This document shows, in pieces, positions 1 to 6,335 of a stretch of DNA of 8,880 nucleotides (position 1 is its first letter; every line of letters begins with the position of its first letter). The notes beneath the pieces are model-generated. The model saw only the letters and a list, made by a program, of their open reading frames with translations, had not been told where the DNA came from and made no database searches. The translations under genes and the position numbers were made by a program. Source of the DNA: an uncultured bacterium (lineage in GTDB: Bacteria > Bacillota > Negativicutes > Acidaminococcales > Acidaminococcaceae); contig CAJMQS010000064.1 in NCBI GenBank assembly GCA_905215645.1, positions 1 through 8,880 of the forward strand. The letters run 5' to 3'.

Positions 1-2
1 GC

Positions 3-54
3 GTATGACGTATGACCTATGACGTATGACGGGCTGTTGCTCATGCAACAGCCC
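3..54. repeat. Left terminal inverted repeat: four heptads plus hairpin
   Basis: Three GTATGAC units and one CTATGAC unit stand head to tail at 3-30, followed directly by a hairpin at 31-54 (GGGCTGTTGC, loop TCAT, GCAACAGCCC). All 52 bases recur in reverse complement at 8829-8880 with no mismatch by eye. The heptads point out of the cassette and the hairpin points in. No transposase or integrase lies nearby, so I call it only a repeat. It could be a dispersed intergenic repeat of the genome, and because the window starts two bases outside it, an assembly edge is also possible. Confidence 0.9.
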
Positions 55-60
55 TTTTTT
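31..60 (+). terminator. Hairpin with U-tract reading rightward into the cassette
   Basis: A perfect 10-bp stem (31-40 with 45-54) around a TCAT loop is followed on the plus strand by six T at 55-60, the form of an intrinsic terminator for transcription entering from the left. The transporter ending at position 68 is read the other way. On that strand the hairpin is preceded by A6 and followed by heptad repeats instead of a U-tract, so it is a non-canonical terminator for that gene. Confidence 0.6.
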
Positions 61-67
61 ATAACTC

Positions 68-1402
68 TTACAGATGGAACAGACCCAGTACCAGGCCGCA
101 GGCCAGGGAGATCCAGGACAGGACCCACAGGCGCGGTGCGCAGAAGGTGAGCAGTTCTTTGATGGAGATGCCAGCCAGGCCGCAGGCCAGGAAGGTGGTG
201 GCGGCGTGAGGAGTGACCATGACGCCATAGTTCTTCCCGATCAGCATAGCCATGGCCATGTTGTGAGGATCGACGCCGAACTGCTGACCCACACCGATGG
301 CCAGAGGCAGCAGGCCGAAGAAGTAGGAGTCGGTCCCCAGCATCATGCCGATGGGCACTGCGAAGAATCCGAACACATCCTGCAGATGGGGCCCTAAGAA
401 GGAAGGTACGATGGCAATCATCATCTGGGCCATGGCCTTCATCATACCGGTCTTAGACAGGACACCCAGGAACACACCGGAAGCCAGCAGGATCATGGGC
501 ATGGTCAGAGCGGTGGCGGCGTGCATCTTGATGGCACGGGCCTGATCCTTGGCGGTGTGGAAGTTGGCAATCAGGGCTACGGCCAGGCCGAACATGAAGG
601 CACCGTACATGGGGATCTTGGTGAAGCACAGGAGACCGATGACGAACAGGGTCAGGATGCCGTTGAACCAGATCATCTTAGGCCGGCGCATGAAGGCTGC
701 ATCATCGGCGGACAGGTCATCGTCAGCAGACTGTTCATCGGAATCTTCATCCAGTTCAGCAGCTTTGCCGGTGGCAACCAGGCCAGCTCCACGGCGTTTT
801 TCCATCACGCCCATGTAAGCGGCGAAGACCATCAGGATCACCAGGCCGACGCCCTGGAGGGGAATCAGTTCCTGCCACAGAGCGTTCACATCTACATTCA
901 GGACGACGCCGGTACGGGCTACAGGGCCGCCCCAGGGCAGCAGGTTCATGATGGACATGGCCGCACCGATGATGCAGACCAGCACCACAGGACGCATATG
1001 CAGCTTTTTGTAGATGGGGAGCATGGCGGGGATGGTGATCAGCAGGGTGGAAGCCAGAGCGCCGTCCAGGTGGGAAATGACGGCGATGCAGGCGGTGGCG
1101 ATAGTGACCATCACAATGTTGTCACCGGCTTTTTTCACCAGCCAGTTCACCATGGGATCGAACAGGCCCATATCACCCATCATAGAGAAGTAAACGATGG
1201 AGAAGATGAACAGGACAGCGGTGGACCAGGTCTTGCCCACACCGGCCTTCACGAAATCGAAGATCTGAGCAGGGGTAAAGCCGCAAATCAGAGCTGCAAT
1301 GACAGGTACCATCACGAACAGAGGCACCGGGTTGGATTTACCGCGGATCAGAGCGACCACGATGATCACAACCATCAGAAAACCAACAACGCCCAAGAAC
1401 AT
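68..1402 (-). CDS. CitMHS-family citrate/divalent cation symporter, copy 1 (distal)
   Basis: This 444-residue integral membrane protein is predicted to import citrate as a metal complex with protons (CitMHS family; Bacillus CitM uses Mg-citrate, CitH Ca-citrate). It has about a dozen hydrophobic segments, a conserved HLDGA at 111-115, LPWGGPVAR at 155-163, a cytoplasmic acidic loop around 217-235, GTDSYFFG at 356-363 and TPHAATTFL at 397-405. The start at 1402 is chosen because AAAGGAGGA lies about 8 nt upstream and the protein then begins MFLGVVGFL as in its paralogue; the longer frame to 1498 runs through the leader and promoter. It differs from the neighbouring copy at 16 residues by my count, four of them in the acidic loop. 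The reading frame is intact. It is probably transcribed alone from the promoter at 1499-1571. Metal preference cannot be told from sequence, so no symbol is given. Confidence 0.93.
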   Translation of the reverse strand: MFLGVVGFLMVVIIVVALIRGKSNPVPLFVMVPVIAALICGFTPAQIFDFVKAGVGKTWSTAVLFIFSIVYFSMMGDMGLFDPMVNWLVKKAGDNIVMVTIATACIAVISHLDGALASTLLITIPAMLPIYKKLHMRPVVLVCIIGAAMSIMNLLPWGGPVARTGVVLNVDVNALWQELIPLQGVGLVILMVFAAYMGVMEKRRGAGLVATGKAAELDEDSDEQSADDDLSADDAAFMRRPKMIWFNGILTLFVIGLLCFTKIPMYGAFMFGLAVALIANFHTAKDQARAIKMHAATALTMPMILLASGVFLGVLSKTGMMKAMAQMMIAIVPSFLGPHLQDVFGFFAVPIGMMLGTDSYFFGLLPLAIGVGQQFGVDPHNMAMAMLIGKNYGVMVTPHAATTFLACGLAGISIKELLTFCAPRLWVLSWISLACGLVLGLFHL

Positions 1403-1434
1403 AATGCATTTCCTCCTTTGAGATTGGATTTGGT

Positions 1435-1463
1435 GTTTCCGGGACGGGCAAGCCACCGGAAAC
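1435..1463 (-). promoter_or_regulatory. Leader hairpin upstream of transporter copy 1
   Basis: GTTTCCGG at 1435-1442 pairs perfectly with CCGGAAAC at 1456-1463, leaving a 13-nt loop, in the predicted 5' leader about 17 nt upstream of the Shine-Dalgarno. The same structure occurs in the leader of the other transporter with a paired substitution. It has no U-tract, so it is not a terminator. It may stabilise the mRNA or affect ribosome access. Confidence 0.55.
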
Positions 1464-1498
1464 GGGATGAGGGATGAATCCTTTTTGCTTACGAACAC

Positions 1499-1571
1499 AT
1501 GGTAACATATGAACTTTCTGAAAACTAATATAAATATGAATATGCGATATATAAGAAAATTCTTATAAAAT
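1499..1571 (-). promoter_or_regulatory. LysR-type operator and promoter of transporter copy 1
   Basis: On the minus strand this block holds an ATAAG-N6-CTTAT dyad (1551-1566), then TTTATATT (1527-1534), then an extended -10 TGTTACCAT (1499-1507). It aligns without gaps over 73 bp to the blocks at 3279-3351 and 6336-6408. If the -10 is right, transcription starts near 1492, the dyad is centred near -66 and the leader is about 90 nt. There is no good -35 hexamer, as expected for an activator-dependent promoter. The -10 here (TACCAT) is one base weaker than in the other two. Confidence 0.7.
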
Positions 1572-1673
1572 GAACGCGAAACAAGGACCCATGCGGGTCC
1601 TGGGGAATGGATATAATTTTCCGACTTTTACAGCAATAAAAACTTCTTGGGAATAGTGATGACAACCGGGATG

Positions 1674-1694
1674 TGACTGGTCACTGGACAATGG
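1674..1694. repeat. Degenerate heptad repeat (NNNNTGG), three units
   Basis: TGACTGG, TCACTGG and ACAATGG follow one another in 7-bp register. Period and length match the heptads at 1782-1809 and at the cassette ends, but the sequence is different. With only three units, chance cannot be excluded. Confidence 0.4.
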
Positions 1695-1781
1695 AAGCCA
1701 AACTCGGCTAGTGGTGGGTTAGCAGCCGCAGGATGCGTTTTTCATTCCAAGAAAGCCGCCAGACGCGTTTTTTCCAACGGT

Positions 1782-1809
1782 TGCTGACCGTTGACTGTTG
1801 AACGCTGAC
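1782..1809. repeat. Degenerate heptad repeat (NNNTGAC), four units, beside a terminator
   Basis: TGCTGAC, CGTTGAC, TGTTGAA and CGCTGAC stand in tandem and end at the A-tract of the terminator at 1817-1836. The NNNTGAC pattern, the four units and the position next to a hairpin are the same as in the terminal repeats at 3-30 and 8853-8880, although the first three bases of each unit differ. Confidence 0.55.
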
Positions 1810-1843
1810 AAAAAAAGCCACCCCGATCGGGATGGCTTTTTTT
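1810..1843 (-). terminator. Bidirectional intrinsic terminator after transporter copy 2
   Basis: Read on the minus strand, GCCATCCC, loop GATC and GGGGTGGC (1817-1836) form an 8-bp stem with one G-U pair, followed by seven U (1810-1816). It starts 14 nt after the stop codon of the gene ending at 1851. The plus strand also ends in T7 (1837-1843), so it could work both ways. The arms are the same as in the terminator after citF, but the loop is different. Confidence 0.85.
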
Positions 1844-1850
1844 GTAACTT

Positions 1851-3185
1851 TTACAGATGGAACAGACCCAGCATCAGGCCGCAGGCCAGGGAGATCCAGG
1901 ACAGGACCCACAGGCGGGGGGCACAGAAGGTGAGCAGTTCTTTGATGGAGATGCCAGCCAGGCCGCAGGCCAGGAAGGTAGTAGCAGCGTGAGGAGTGAC
2001 CATGACGCCGTAGTTTTTCCCGATCAGCATAGCCATAGCCATGTTGTGGGGATCGACGCCGAACTGCTGGCCAACACCGATGGCCAGAGGCAGCAGGCCG
2101 AAGAAGTAGGAGTCGGTACCCAGCATCATGCCGATAGGCACAGCGAAGAACCCGAATACATCCTGCAGATGGGGCCCCAGAGCGGAAGGGACGATGGCAA
2201 TCAGCATCTGGGCCATAGCCTTCATCATGCCAGTCTTGGACAGCACACCCAGGAATACGCCGGAAGCCAGCAGGATCATAGGCATGGTCAGAGCGGTGGC
2301 AGCGTGCATCTTGATGGCACGGGCCTGGTCTTTGGCGGAATGGAAGTTGGCGATCAGGGCAACAGCCAGGCCGAACATAAATGCACCGTACAGAGGAATC
2401 TTGGTGAAGCACAGGAGGCCGATGACGAACAGGGTCAGGATGCCGTTGAACCAGATCATCTTGGGACGGCGCATGAAAGCAGCGTCTTCAGCGGACAGAT
2501 CATCGTCAGCGGATTTTTCATCGTCGTCTTCAGACAGTTCGGCAGCTTTGCCGGTAGCAACCAGGCCGGCGCCCCGTTTCTTTTCCATCATGCCCATGTA
2601 AGCGGCGAAGATCATCAGGATTACCAGACCAACACCCTGCAGAGGGATCAGTTCCTGCCACAGAGCGTTTACGTCAGCGTTCAGCACAACGCCGGTACGG
2701 GCCACAGGGCCGCCCCAGGGCAGCAGGTTCATGATGGACATGGCGGCACCGATGATGCACACCAGCACCACAGGACGCATGTGCAGCTTCTTGTAGATCG
2801 GCAGCATGGCGGGGATGGTAATCAGCAGGGTGGAAGCCAGAGCGCCGTCCAGGTGGGAGATAACCGCGATGCAGGCGGTGGCGATGGTAACCATCACGAT
2901 GTTGTCACCGGCTTTTTTCACCAGCCAGTTTACCATGGGATCGAACAGGCCCATATCCCCCATCATGGAGAAGTAAACGATGGAGAAGATGAACAGTACA
3001 GCGGTAGACCAGGTCTTGGAAACCCCGGCCTTCACGAAATCGAAGATCTGTACAGGAGTGAACCCGCAGATCAGAGCAGCGATGACGGGAACCATCACGA
3101 ACAGAGGAACCGGGTTGGATTTACCACGGATCAGAGCTGCCACGATGATGACAACCATCAAGAAACCAACAACGCCCAAAAACAT
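1851..3185 (-). CDS. CitMHS-family citrate/divalent cation symporter, copy 2 (proximal)
   Basis: This 444-residue, multi-span secondary transporter of the CitMHS family is predicted to bring in citrate complexed to a divalent cation with protons. It keeps every family landmark of its paralogue: HLDGA 111-115, LPWGGPVAR 155-163, GTDSYFFG 356-363, TPHAATTFL 397-405. The start at 3185 is set by AAAGGAGGA 7-8 nt upstream and by identity with the other copy; the open frame upstream to 3332 runs through the leader and promoter and is not coding. The two proteins are about 96% identical (428 of 444), while many third codon positions differ, which points to an older tandem duplication kept under purifying selection. 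The duplicated unit of about 1.78 kb includes promoter, leader and gene. The gene has its own operator-promoter (3279-3351) and terminator, so it is likely a single-gene transcript. Citrate is the likely substrate given citrate lyase next door; aconitate is possible. Confidence 0.94.
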   Translation of the reverse strand: MFLGVVGFLMVVIIVAALIRGKSNPVPLFVMVPVIAALICGFTPVQIFDFVKAGVSKTWSTAVLFIFSIVYFSMMGDMGLFDPMVNWLVKKAGDNIVMVTIATACIAVISHLDGALASTLLITIPAMLPIYKKLHMRPVVLVCIIGAAMSIMNLLPWGGPVARTGVVLNADVNALWQELIPLQGVGLVILMIFAAYMGMMEKKRGAGLVATGKAAELSEDDDEKSADDDLSAEDAAFMRRPKMIWFNGILTLFVIGLLCFTKIPLYGAFMFGLAVALIANFHSAKDQARAIKMHAATALTMPMILLASGVFLGVLSKTGMMKAMAQMLIAIVPSALGPHLQDVFGFFAVPIGMMLGTDSYFFGLLPLAIGVGQQFGVDPHNMAMAMLIGKNYGVMVTPHAATTFLACGLAGISIKELLTFCAPRLWVLSWISLACGLMLGLFHL

Positions 3186-3219
3186 AATGCAATTTCCTCC
3201 TTTGGAAATAAAATGGGGT

Positions 3220-3247
3220 GTCTCCGAGACGGGCTGGCCTCGGAAAC
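3220..3247 (-). promoter_or_regulatory. Leader hairpin upstream of transporter copy 2
   Basis: In the RNA, GUUUCCGAG (from 3239-3247) pairs with CUCGGAGAC (from 3220-3228) over 9 bp including one G-U, around a 10-nt loop. Compared with the hairpin at 1435-1463, one stem pair changes from G-C to A-U, a compensated double change, and a U-A becomes U-G. The loop motif GCCCGT is kept. It lies about 16 nt before the Shine-Dalgarno. Confidence 0.6.
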
Positions 3248-3278
3248 CGGAAAAATAGAGTGCATTAAACACCACTAC

Positions 3279-3351
3279 ATAGTACCATAGGAACATTCTG
3301 AAAACGAATATAAAAAACGGTATAAAACACATAAGTATATACTTATAGAAT
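3279..3351 (-). promoter_or_regulatory. LysR-type operator and promoter of transporter copy 2
   Basis: The dyad here, ATAAGTATATACTTAT at 3331-3346, is a perfect 16-bp palindrome. TTTATATT lies at 3307-3314 and the extended -10 TGGTACTAT at 3279-3287. Predicted transcription start is near 3272, giving a leader of about 87 nt. The spacing from dyad to -10 is identical to the blocks at 1499-1571 and 6336-6408. The symmetric site suggests the highest regulator affinity of the three, which is inference. Confidence 0.75.
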
Positions 3352-3464
3352 GCCTATAAAGCCAGTGGTGATGCGGGTTTTCAAAGAAAAGCAAAATTGT
3401 TTCATTTGAACATAAATAAAAATAATTTAAGAATATTTTAAAAATCAGGGGAAGGAGGCCAGTG
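3352..3464. other. AT-rich spacer upstream of the copy 2 promoter
   Basis: I see no gene here. The stretch carries the ATGCGGG element at 3371-3377, which sits 25 bp from the dyad as in the other transporter promoter, then a strongly AT-rich run at about 3396-3444 that reaches to the terminator of citF. The run could help DNA bending, but nothing shows that directly. Confidence 0.5.
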
Positions 3465-3495
3465 AAAAAAGCCACCCCCGAAGGGATGGCTTTTT
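3465..3495 (-). terminator. Intrinsic terminator of citDEF with UUCG loop
   Basis: On the minus strand GCCATCCC, loop TTCG and GGGGTGGC (3471-3490) make an 8-bp stem with one G-U pair, capped by a stable UUCG tetraloop and followed by six U (3465-3470). It begins 16 nt after the citF stop codon. The plus strand has only T5 after an imperfect stem, so the main direction is that of citF. Confidence 0.88.
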
Positions 3496-3506
3496 GCTTC
3501 AAACCA

Positions 3507-5069
3507 TTAGATTTCGGCTTTCTTCACTTGACGTACAACGTCCATGATGGAACCGTCACGGGCTTCAATGATGCCCACGACCCGGTCGCCGAACTGTACA
3601 GGGTCAGGCGTGCCCACCATCTTGTATGCGGTATCCCGCAGTTCTTCGATGGTGCAGATGGGCAGGTCGGTGTCTTTTACAGCATCGATGATATCCTGCC
3701 GGCGGGGGTTGATGGCAATGCCGTAGTCGGTGACAACCACGTCAACGGTTTCACCCGGAGTGGTGACCGTGGTGCATTCGGTGCAGATTGCCGGGATACG
3801 GCCTTGCAGCAGAGGAGCGATGACGATGGTGCATTTGGCACCAGCAGCGGTATCCGGATGGCCGCCCTGGGCACCGGTAATCACGCCGTCAGAGCCCACG
3901 ACCACGTTGACGTTGAAGTGGGTATCTACTTCCAGTGCGCCCAGGATGACATAATCCAGCTTATTCACATAAGCACCCTTGTTGAAGGGGTCAGCATACT
4001 GGGAGGTGGTGATTTCGTAATGGTTGGGGTTGGTCTTGATGTCTTCGATGGAAGCCATATCGAAATCCTGGGTATCAGCGATCTTGTTGATCAGGCCTTC
4101 ATGCTGCAGTTCGCAGATAGCCTGGGCAATCCCGCCCATGGCAACTCCGATGTGGATGTTGTCTTTCCGCAGGTGTTCAGCCAGGAATTTGGTGGAAGCG
4201 ATGGACGCACCGCCTACACCGGTCTGGTAGATGAAGCCGTCTTTGTACCAAGGCGTATGCACCATGAAATCAGCAGCATACTTGGCCATCAGGAGCTTTC
4301 TCTGGTCGGTGGTGGGTTTGGCAGCACCGGTAGCAATCTTGGTGGGGTCGCCGATGGCGTCCACTTTGACCACATAGTCCACGTTGGTCATGTCGATGGA
4401 GGCAGGGACGTTGGGGAAGGGGACCAAGGTATCGGTCACCACGACCACTTTATCTGCATACTGGGCATCCACAGCAGCATAGCCCAATACACCGCAGTCA
4501 GCGCCGTTCTGGCTGCCGATGGCACGGCAGTTGCCCATATCATCTGCACTGGGAGCGCCGATGAAAGCGATATCGATATGGGTTTCACCGGTTTCAATGG
4601 CACGGACACGGCCGCCGTGGCCCCGCATGATAGCCAGGCCCTTCAGTTTGCCGTTGGAGATGGCTTCCCCGATCTTGCCCCGGACGCCGGAAGACTGGAT
4701 GTTGGTGATGGTCCCGTCTTCGATCATGGGAACGATGGGGTTCTGGGCTTTCCCCAGAGAGGAGGCACAGATGGTCAGGTCTTTGATGCCCATCTTGTGG
4801 ATGGCTTCCATGACCATGTTGACCACATAATCCCCTTCCCGGAAATGGTGATGGAAGGACAGGGTCATGCCGTCTCTGATGCCGCATTTTTTCAGGACTT
4901 CTTCAATGGAGTCCACAACTTTGCTGTAGCTGGGATCCATGACAGGAGCTACCGTATGGGTGGCAGCCTTGTATTCAGCCAGATGCTTCACGAAGCTTCC
5001 CTTGAAAACGTCTTTCCCGGTCTGCTTCAGGATTTCTTCAGGAATCTCTCTACCTACTGCGTTCTTCAT
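3507..5069 (-). CDS. citF: Citrate lyase alpha subunit (citrate:acetyl-ACP transferase)
   Basis: The 520-residue protein matches the length of CitF (about 510). It is the transferase subunit: it swaps the acetyl group on the CitD prosthetic arm for citrate, giving citryl-ACP and acetate. Visible family blocks are SFHHHFREGD (71-80), MRGHGGR (148-154), GAPSADDMGN (171-180), YQTGVGGASIA (281-291) and GSDGVITGAQGGHPDTA (392-408), the glycine-rich CoA-transferase-like region. The start at 5069 is chosen because it is 1 nt after the citE stop, is preceded by AAGGGGGAT inside the end of citE, and gives the usual N-terminus; the frame extends upstream to 5144 only because it overlaps citE. It is last in the citD-citE-citF operon and is followed by a strong terminator. 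The frame is intact and all motifs are present. Confidence 0.97.
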   Translation of the reverse strand: MKNAVGREIPEEILKQTGKDVFKGSFVKHLAEYKAATHTVAPVMDPSYSKVVDSIEEVLKKCGIRDGMTLSFHHHFREGDYVVNMVMEAIHKMGIKDLTICASSLGKAQNPIVPMIEDGTITNIQSSGVRGKIGEAISNGKLKGLAIMRGHGGRVRAIETGETHIDIAFIGAPSADDMGNCRAIGSQNGADCGVLGYAAVDAQYADKVVVVTDTLVPFPNVPASIDMTNVDYVVKVDAIGDPTKIATGAAKPTTDQRKLLMAKYAADFMVHTPWYKDGFIYQTGVGGASIASTKFLAEHLRKDNIHIGVAMGGIAQAICELQHEGLINKIADTQDFDMASIEDIKTNPNHYEITTSQYADPFNKGAYVNKLDYVILGALEVDTHFNVNVVVGSDGVITGAQGGHPDTAAGAKCTIVIAPLLQGRIPAICTECTTVTTPGETVDVVVTDYGIAINPRRQDIIDAVKDTDLPICTIEELRDTAYKMVGTPDPVQFGDRVVGIIEARDGSIMDVVRQVKKAEI

Positions 5070-5070
5070 C

Positions 5071-5982
5071 TTATAAATCCCCCTTATAGACACCGGCAGC
5101 CTTGGCCATAGAAATGGTTCTCTTGGCGCCATCATAGAAGGCAATATCCAGCATCTTGCCGTTCAGCTGGAATACGCCGATACCCATGGCTTTCTTGGTA
5201 TCGATTTCCCGGACAACGGCTTCTGCCCAGCGGATCTGTTTTTCAGTCGGGGTGAATACGTCATGGCAGACGGGGATCTGACGGGGGTTGATGATGGATT
5301 TCCCATCAAAGCCCATTTGTTTGATCATTTCCACGTCTTTGCGGAACCCTTCCATGTCATCCAGGTCGGTGTAAACGGTATCGAAGCACATACGGCCGGT
5401 GGCACGGGCAGTGATCACCATCTGCTGCCGGGCACCCATCAGTTCCACACCGCTCTTGGAAATGCTGGTCTGCAGGTCACGGGTGTAGTCCCCGCCGGAC
5501 AGAGCAATCCCGAACAGACGGTCGGAAGAAGTGCAGATGTCATACAGGTTCAGCATCCCTTTGGTGGATTCGATGGCAGCCATGATCAGGGTGCTGCCGA
5601 TGGGACGGTGAAATTCCTTTTCTGCAGCCAGGATATGTTCTTCCACGGTCTTGATGTCTTTGCCGGATTCAGTCTTGGCCAGACGGATGGCATCGCAGCC
5701 GCCGGCGACGGAAACGCGGATATCTTCTTTCCAGTGAGGAGTTTCCAGACCGTTGATCCGGACCACTCTTTCACAGCCATGGTAGTCGATTTCTTTCAGG
5801 GCATGGAACAGAGAGTACCGGGCAGCATCCTTCTGGTTTTCTGCAACGGCATCTTCCAGGTCCAGCATGATGGAATCGGGTTTATATACATACGGGTCTT
5901 TGACCAGGCTCGGTTTCTGTGCGTTCAGGAACATCATGGATCTTCTCAGACGCTTGAAATTCGGATTCGTATTGATAACCAT
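5071..5982 (-). CDS. citE: Citrate lyase beta subunit (citryl-ACP lyase)
   Basis: This 303-residue protein of the HpcH/HpaI aldolase family cleaves citryl-ACP to oxaloacetate and regenerates acetyl-ACP, in the cytoplasmic CitDEF complex. Visible blocks are SMMFLNAQKPSLV (15-27), LDLEDAV (40-46), the active-site arginine in VVRINGLET (R75), RLAKTESG (100-107), and the likely Mg-binding residues E138 (AAIEST) and D165 (SGGDYTRDL), plus FDGKSIINPRQI (225-236). Length is usual for CitE. The start at 5982 lies 1 nt after the citD stop, with GGGAGGTG embedded in the last codons of citD, so the two are probably translationally coupled. Association with citD and citF separates it from stand-alone CitE-like proteins that act on other acyl-CoAs. 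Confidence 0.97.
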   Translation of the reverse strand: MVINTNPNFKRLRRSMMFLNAQKPSLVKDPYVYKPDSIMLDLEDAVAENQKDAARYSLFHALKEIDYHGCERVVRINGLETPHWKEDIRVSVAGGCDAIRLAKTESGKDIKTVEEHILAAEKEFHRPIGSTLIMAAIESTKGMLNLYDICTSSDRLFGIALSGGDYTRDLQTSISKSGVELMGARQQMVITARATGRMCFDTVYTDLDDMEGFRKDVEMIKQMGFDGKSIINPRQIPVCHDVFTPTEKQIRWAEAVVREIDTKKAMGIGVFQLNGKMLDIAFYDGAKRTISMAKAAGVYKGDL

Positions 5983-5983
5983 A

Positions 5984-6283
5984 TTACAGCACCTCCCAGG
6001 GATTCGGCGTATCAGGATCCTCGTTGACAGAACGGAATACTGCGCCTTCCACGCGTGCTTTTAAAGTGCAGTCCAGAGCGCCCTTGTCCACAACAGAAAC
6101 CTTTGCGTTGGTTACGTCCAGTTTCTTCAGGGTATCCAGGACAACAGCCTTGATCTGCCGTCCATATTGATGGATGACGCTGCTTTCAACAGTGAGCTCA
6201 ATGCCGTTGGAACCGGGTTCTACGGTGATTTGGGCATCGGAAGACTCAACAGTGCCAGCCATGGCTGCCTTCTTCAATTCCAT
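5984..6283 (-). CDS. citD: Citrate lyase gamma subunit (acyl carrier protein)
   Basis: A 99-residue acyl carrier protein that carries the phosphoribosyl-dephospho-CoA prosthetic group and presents acetyl and citryl groups to CitF and CitE. The attachment serine is Ser14 in AGTVESSD, lined up with Ser14 of the Klebsiella CitD motif GTLESGD; Ser15 next to it is an alternative acceptor by position only. Conserved DKGALDCTLKARVE (66-79) is also typical. The start at 6283 has AAGGAGTG about 8 nt upstream. It is first in the citDEF operon; many other cit operons have citC just before citD, but here the promoter region comes directly upstream. The predicted transcript begins near 6329. Confidence 0.96.
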   Translation of the reverse strand: MELKKAAMAGTVESSDAQITVEPGSNGIELTVESSVIHQYGRQIKAVVLDTLKKLDVTNAKVSVVDKGALDCTLKARVEGAVFRSVNEDPDTPNPWEVL

Positions 6284-6307
6284 GTAAAATCACTCCTTCT
6301 AAACAGT

Positions 6308-6320
6308 TGTACAATGTACA
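6308..6320. promoter_or_regulatory. Palindromic TGTACA-A-TGTACA in the citD leader
   Basis: Two TGTACA palindromes one base apart lie just downstream of the predicted citD transcription start and upstream of its ribosome binding site. The position would suit a repressor operator. The transporter promoters lack it, so if real it would act on citDEF only. No regulator is assigned. Confidence 0.3.
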
Positions 6321-6335
6321 TTATGGTGCACTTTG

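Larger units (their letters stand above)
1572..1809. other. Non-coding spacer between the two transporters
   Basis: I see no gene in this stretch. It contains a 7-bp hairpin (AGGACCC at 1584-1590 with GGGTCCT at 1595-1601) that includes the ATGCGGG element also found upstream of the other two operators. Two groups of degenerate heptads follow (1674-1694 and 1782-1809), plus an imperfect direct repeat 30 bp apart (GGATGCGTTTTTC at 1731 and AGACGCGTTTTTTC at 1761) and an inverted repeat CAACGGT/ACCGTTG (1775-1781 and 1787-1793). The stretch looks like accumulated intergenic repeat material. Confidence 0.6.

Noticed and set aside
3..30. A CRISPR array
   Set aside because: The repeat unit is only 7 bp with no spacers between units, and no cas gene is present.
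1403..1498. N-terminal extension of transporter copy 1 (and 3186-3332 for copy 2)
   Set aside because: The two extensions are unrelated in protein sequence, overlap the leader hairpin and promoter, and strong ribosome binding sites precede the internal ATGs at 1402 and 3185.
1857..3290. A 477-codon open frame opposite the proximal transporter, with a similar one (521-1477) opposite the distal copy
   Set aside because: The presence in both copies only reflects the duplicated sense gene. The Gln/His/Gly/Asp-rich translations look like antisense of membrane-protein codons.
3299..3312. A catabolite-response (cre)-like site, TGAAAACGAATATA
   Set aside because: It matches the Bacillus cre consensus at 12 of 14 positions, but the central CG is lost or shifted in the other two aligned promoters and the bases are explained by the conserved operator block.
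3462..5111. A 549-codon open frame opposite citF on the plus strand
   Set aside because: It is antisense to an intact gene with clear motifs, its translation shows no recognisable domain and is rich in Asp, Gly and His as expected from mirrored codon bias, and it has no credible ribosome binding site.
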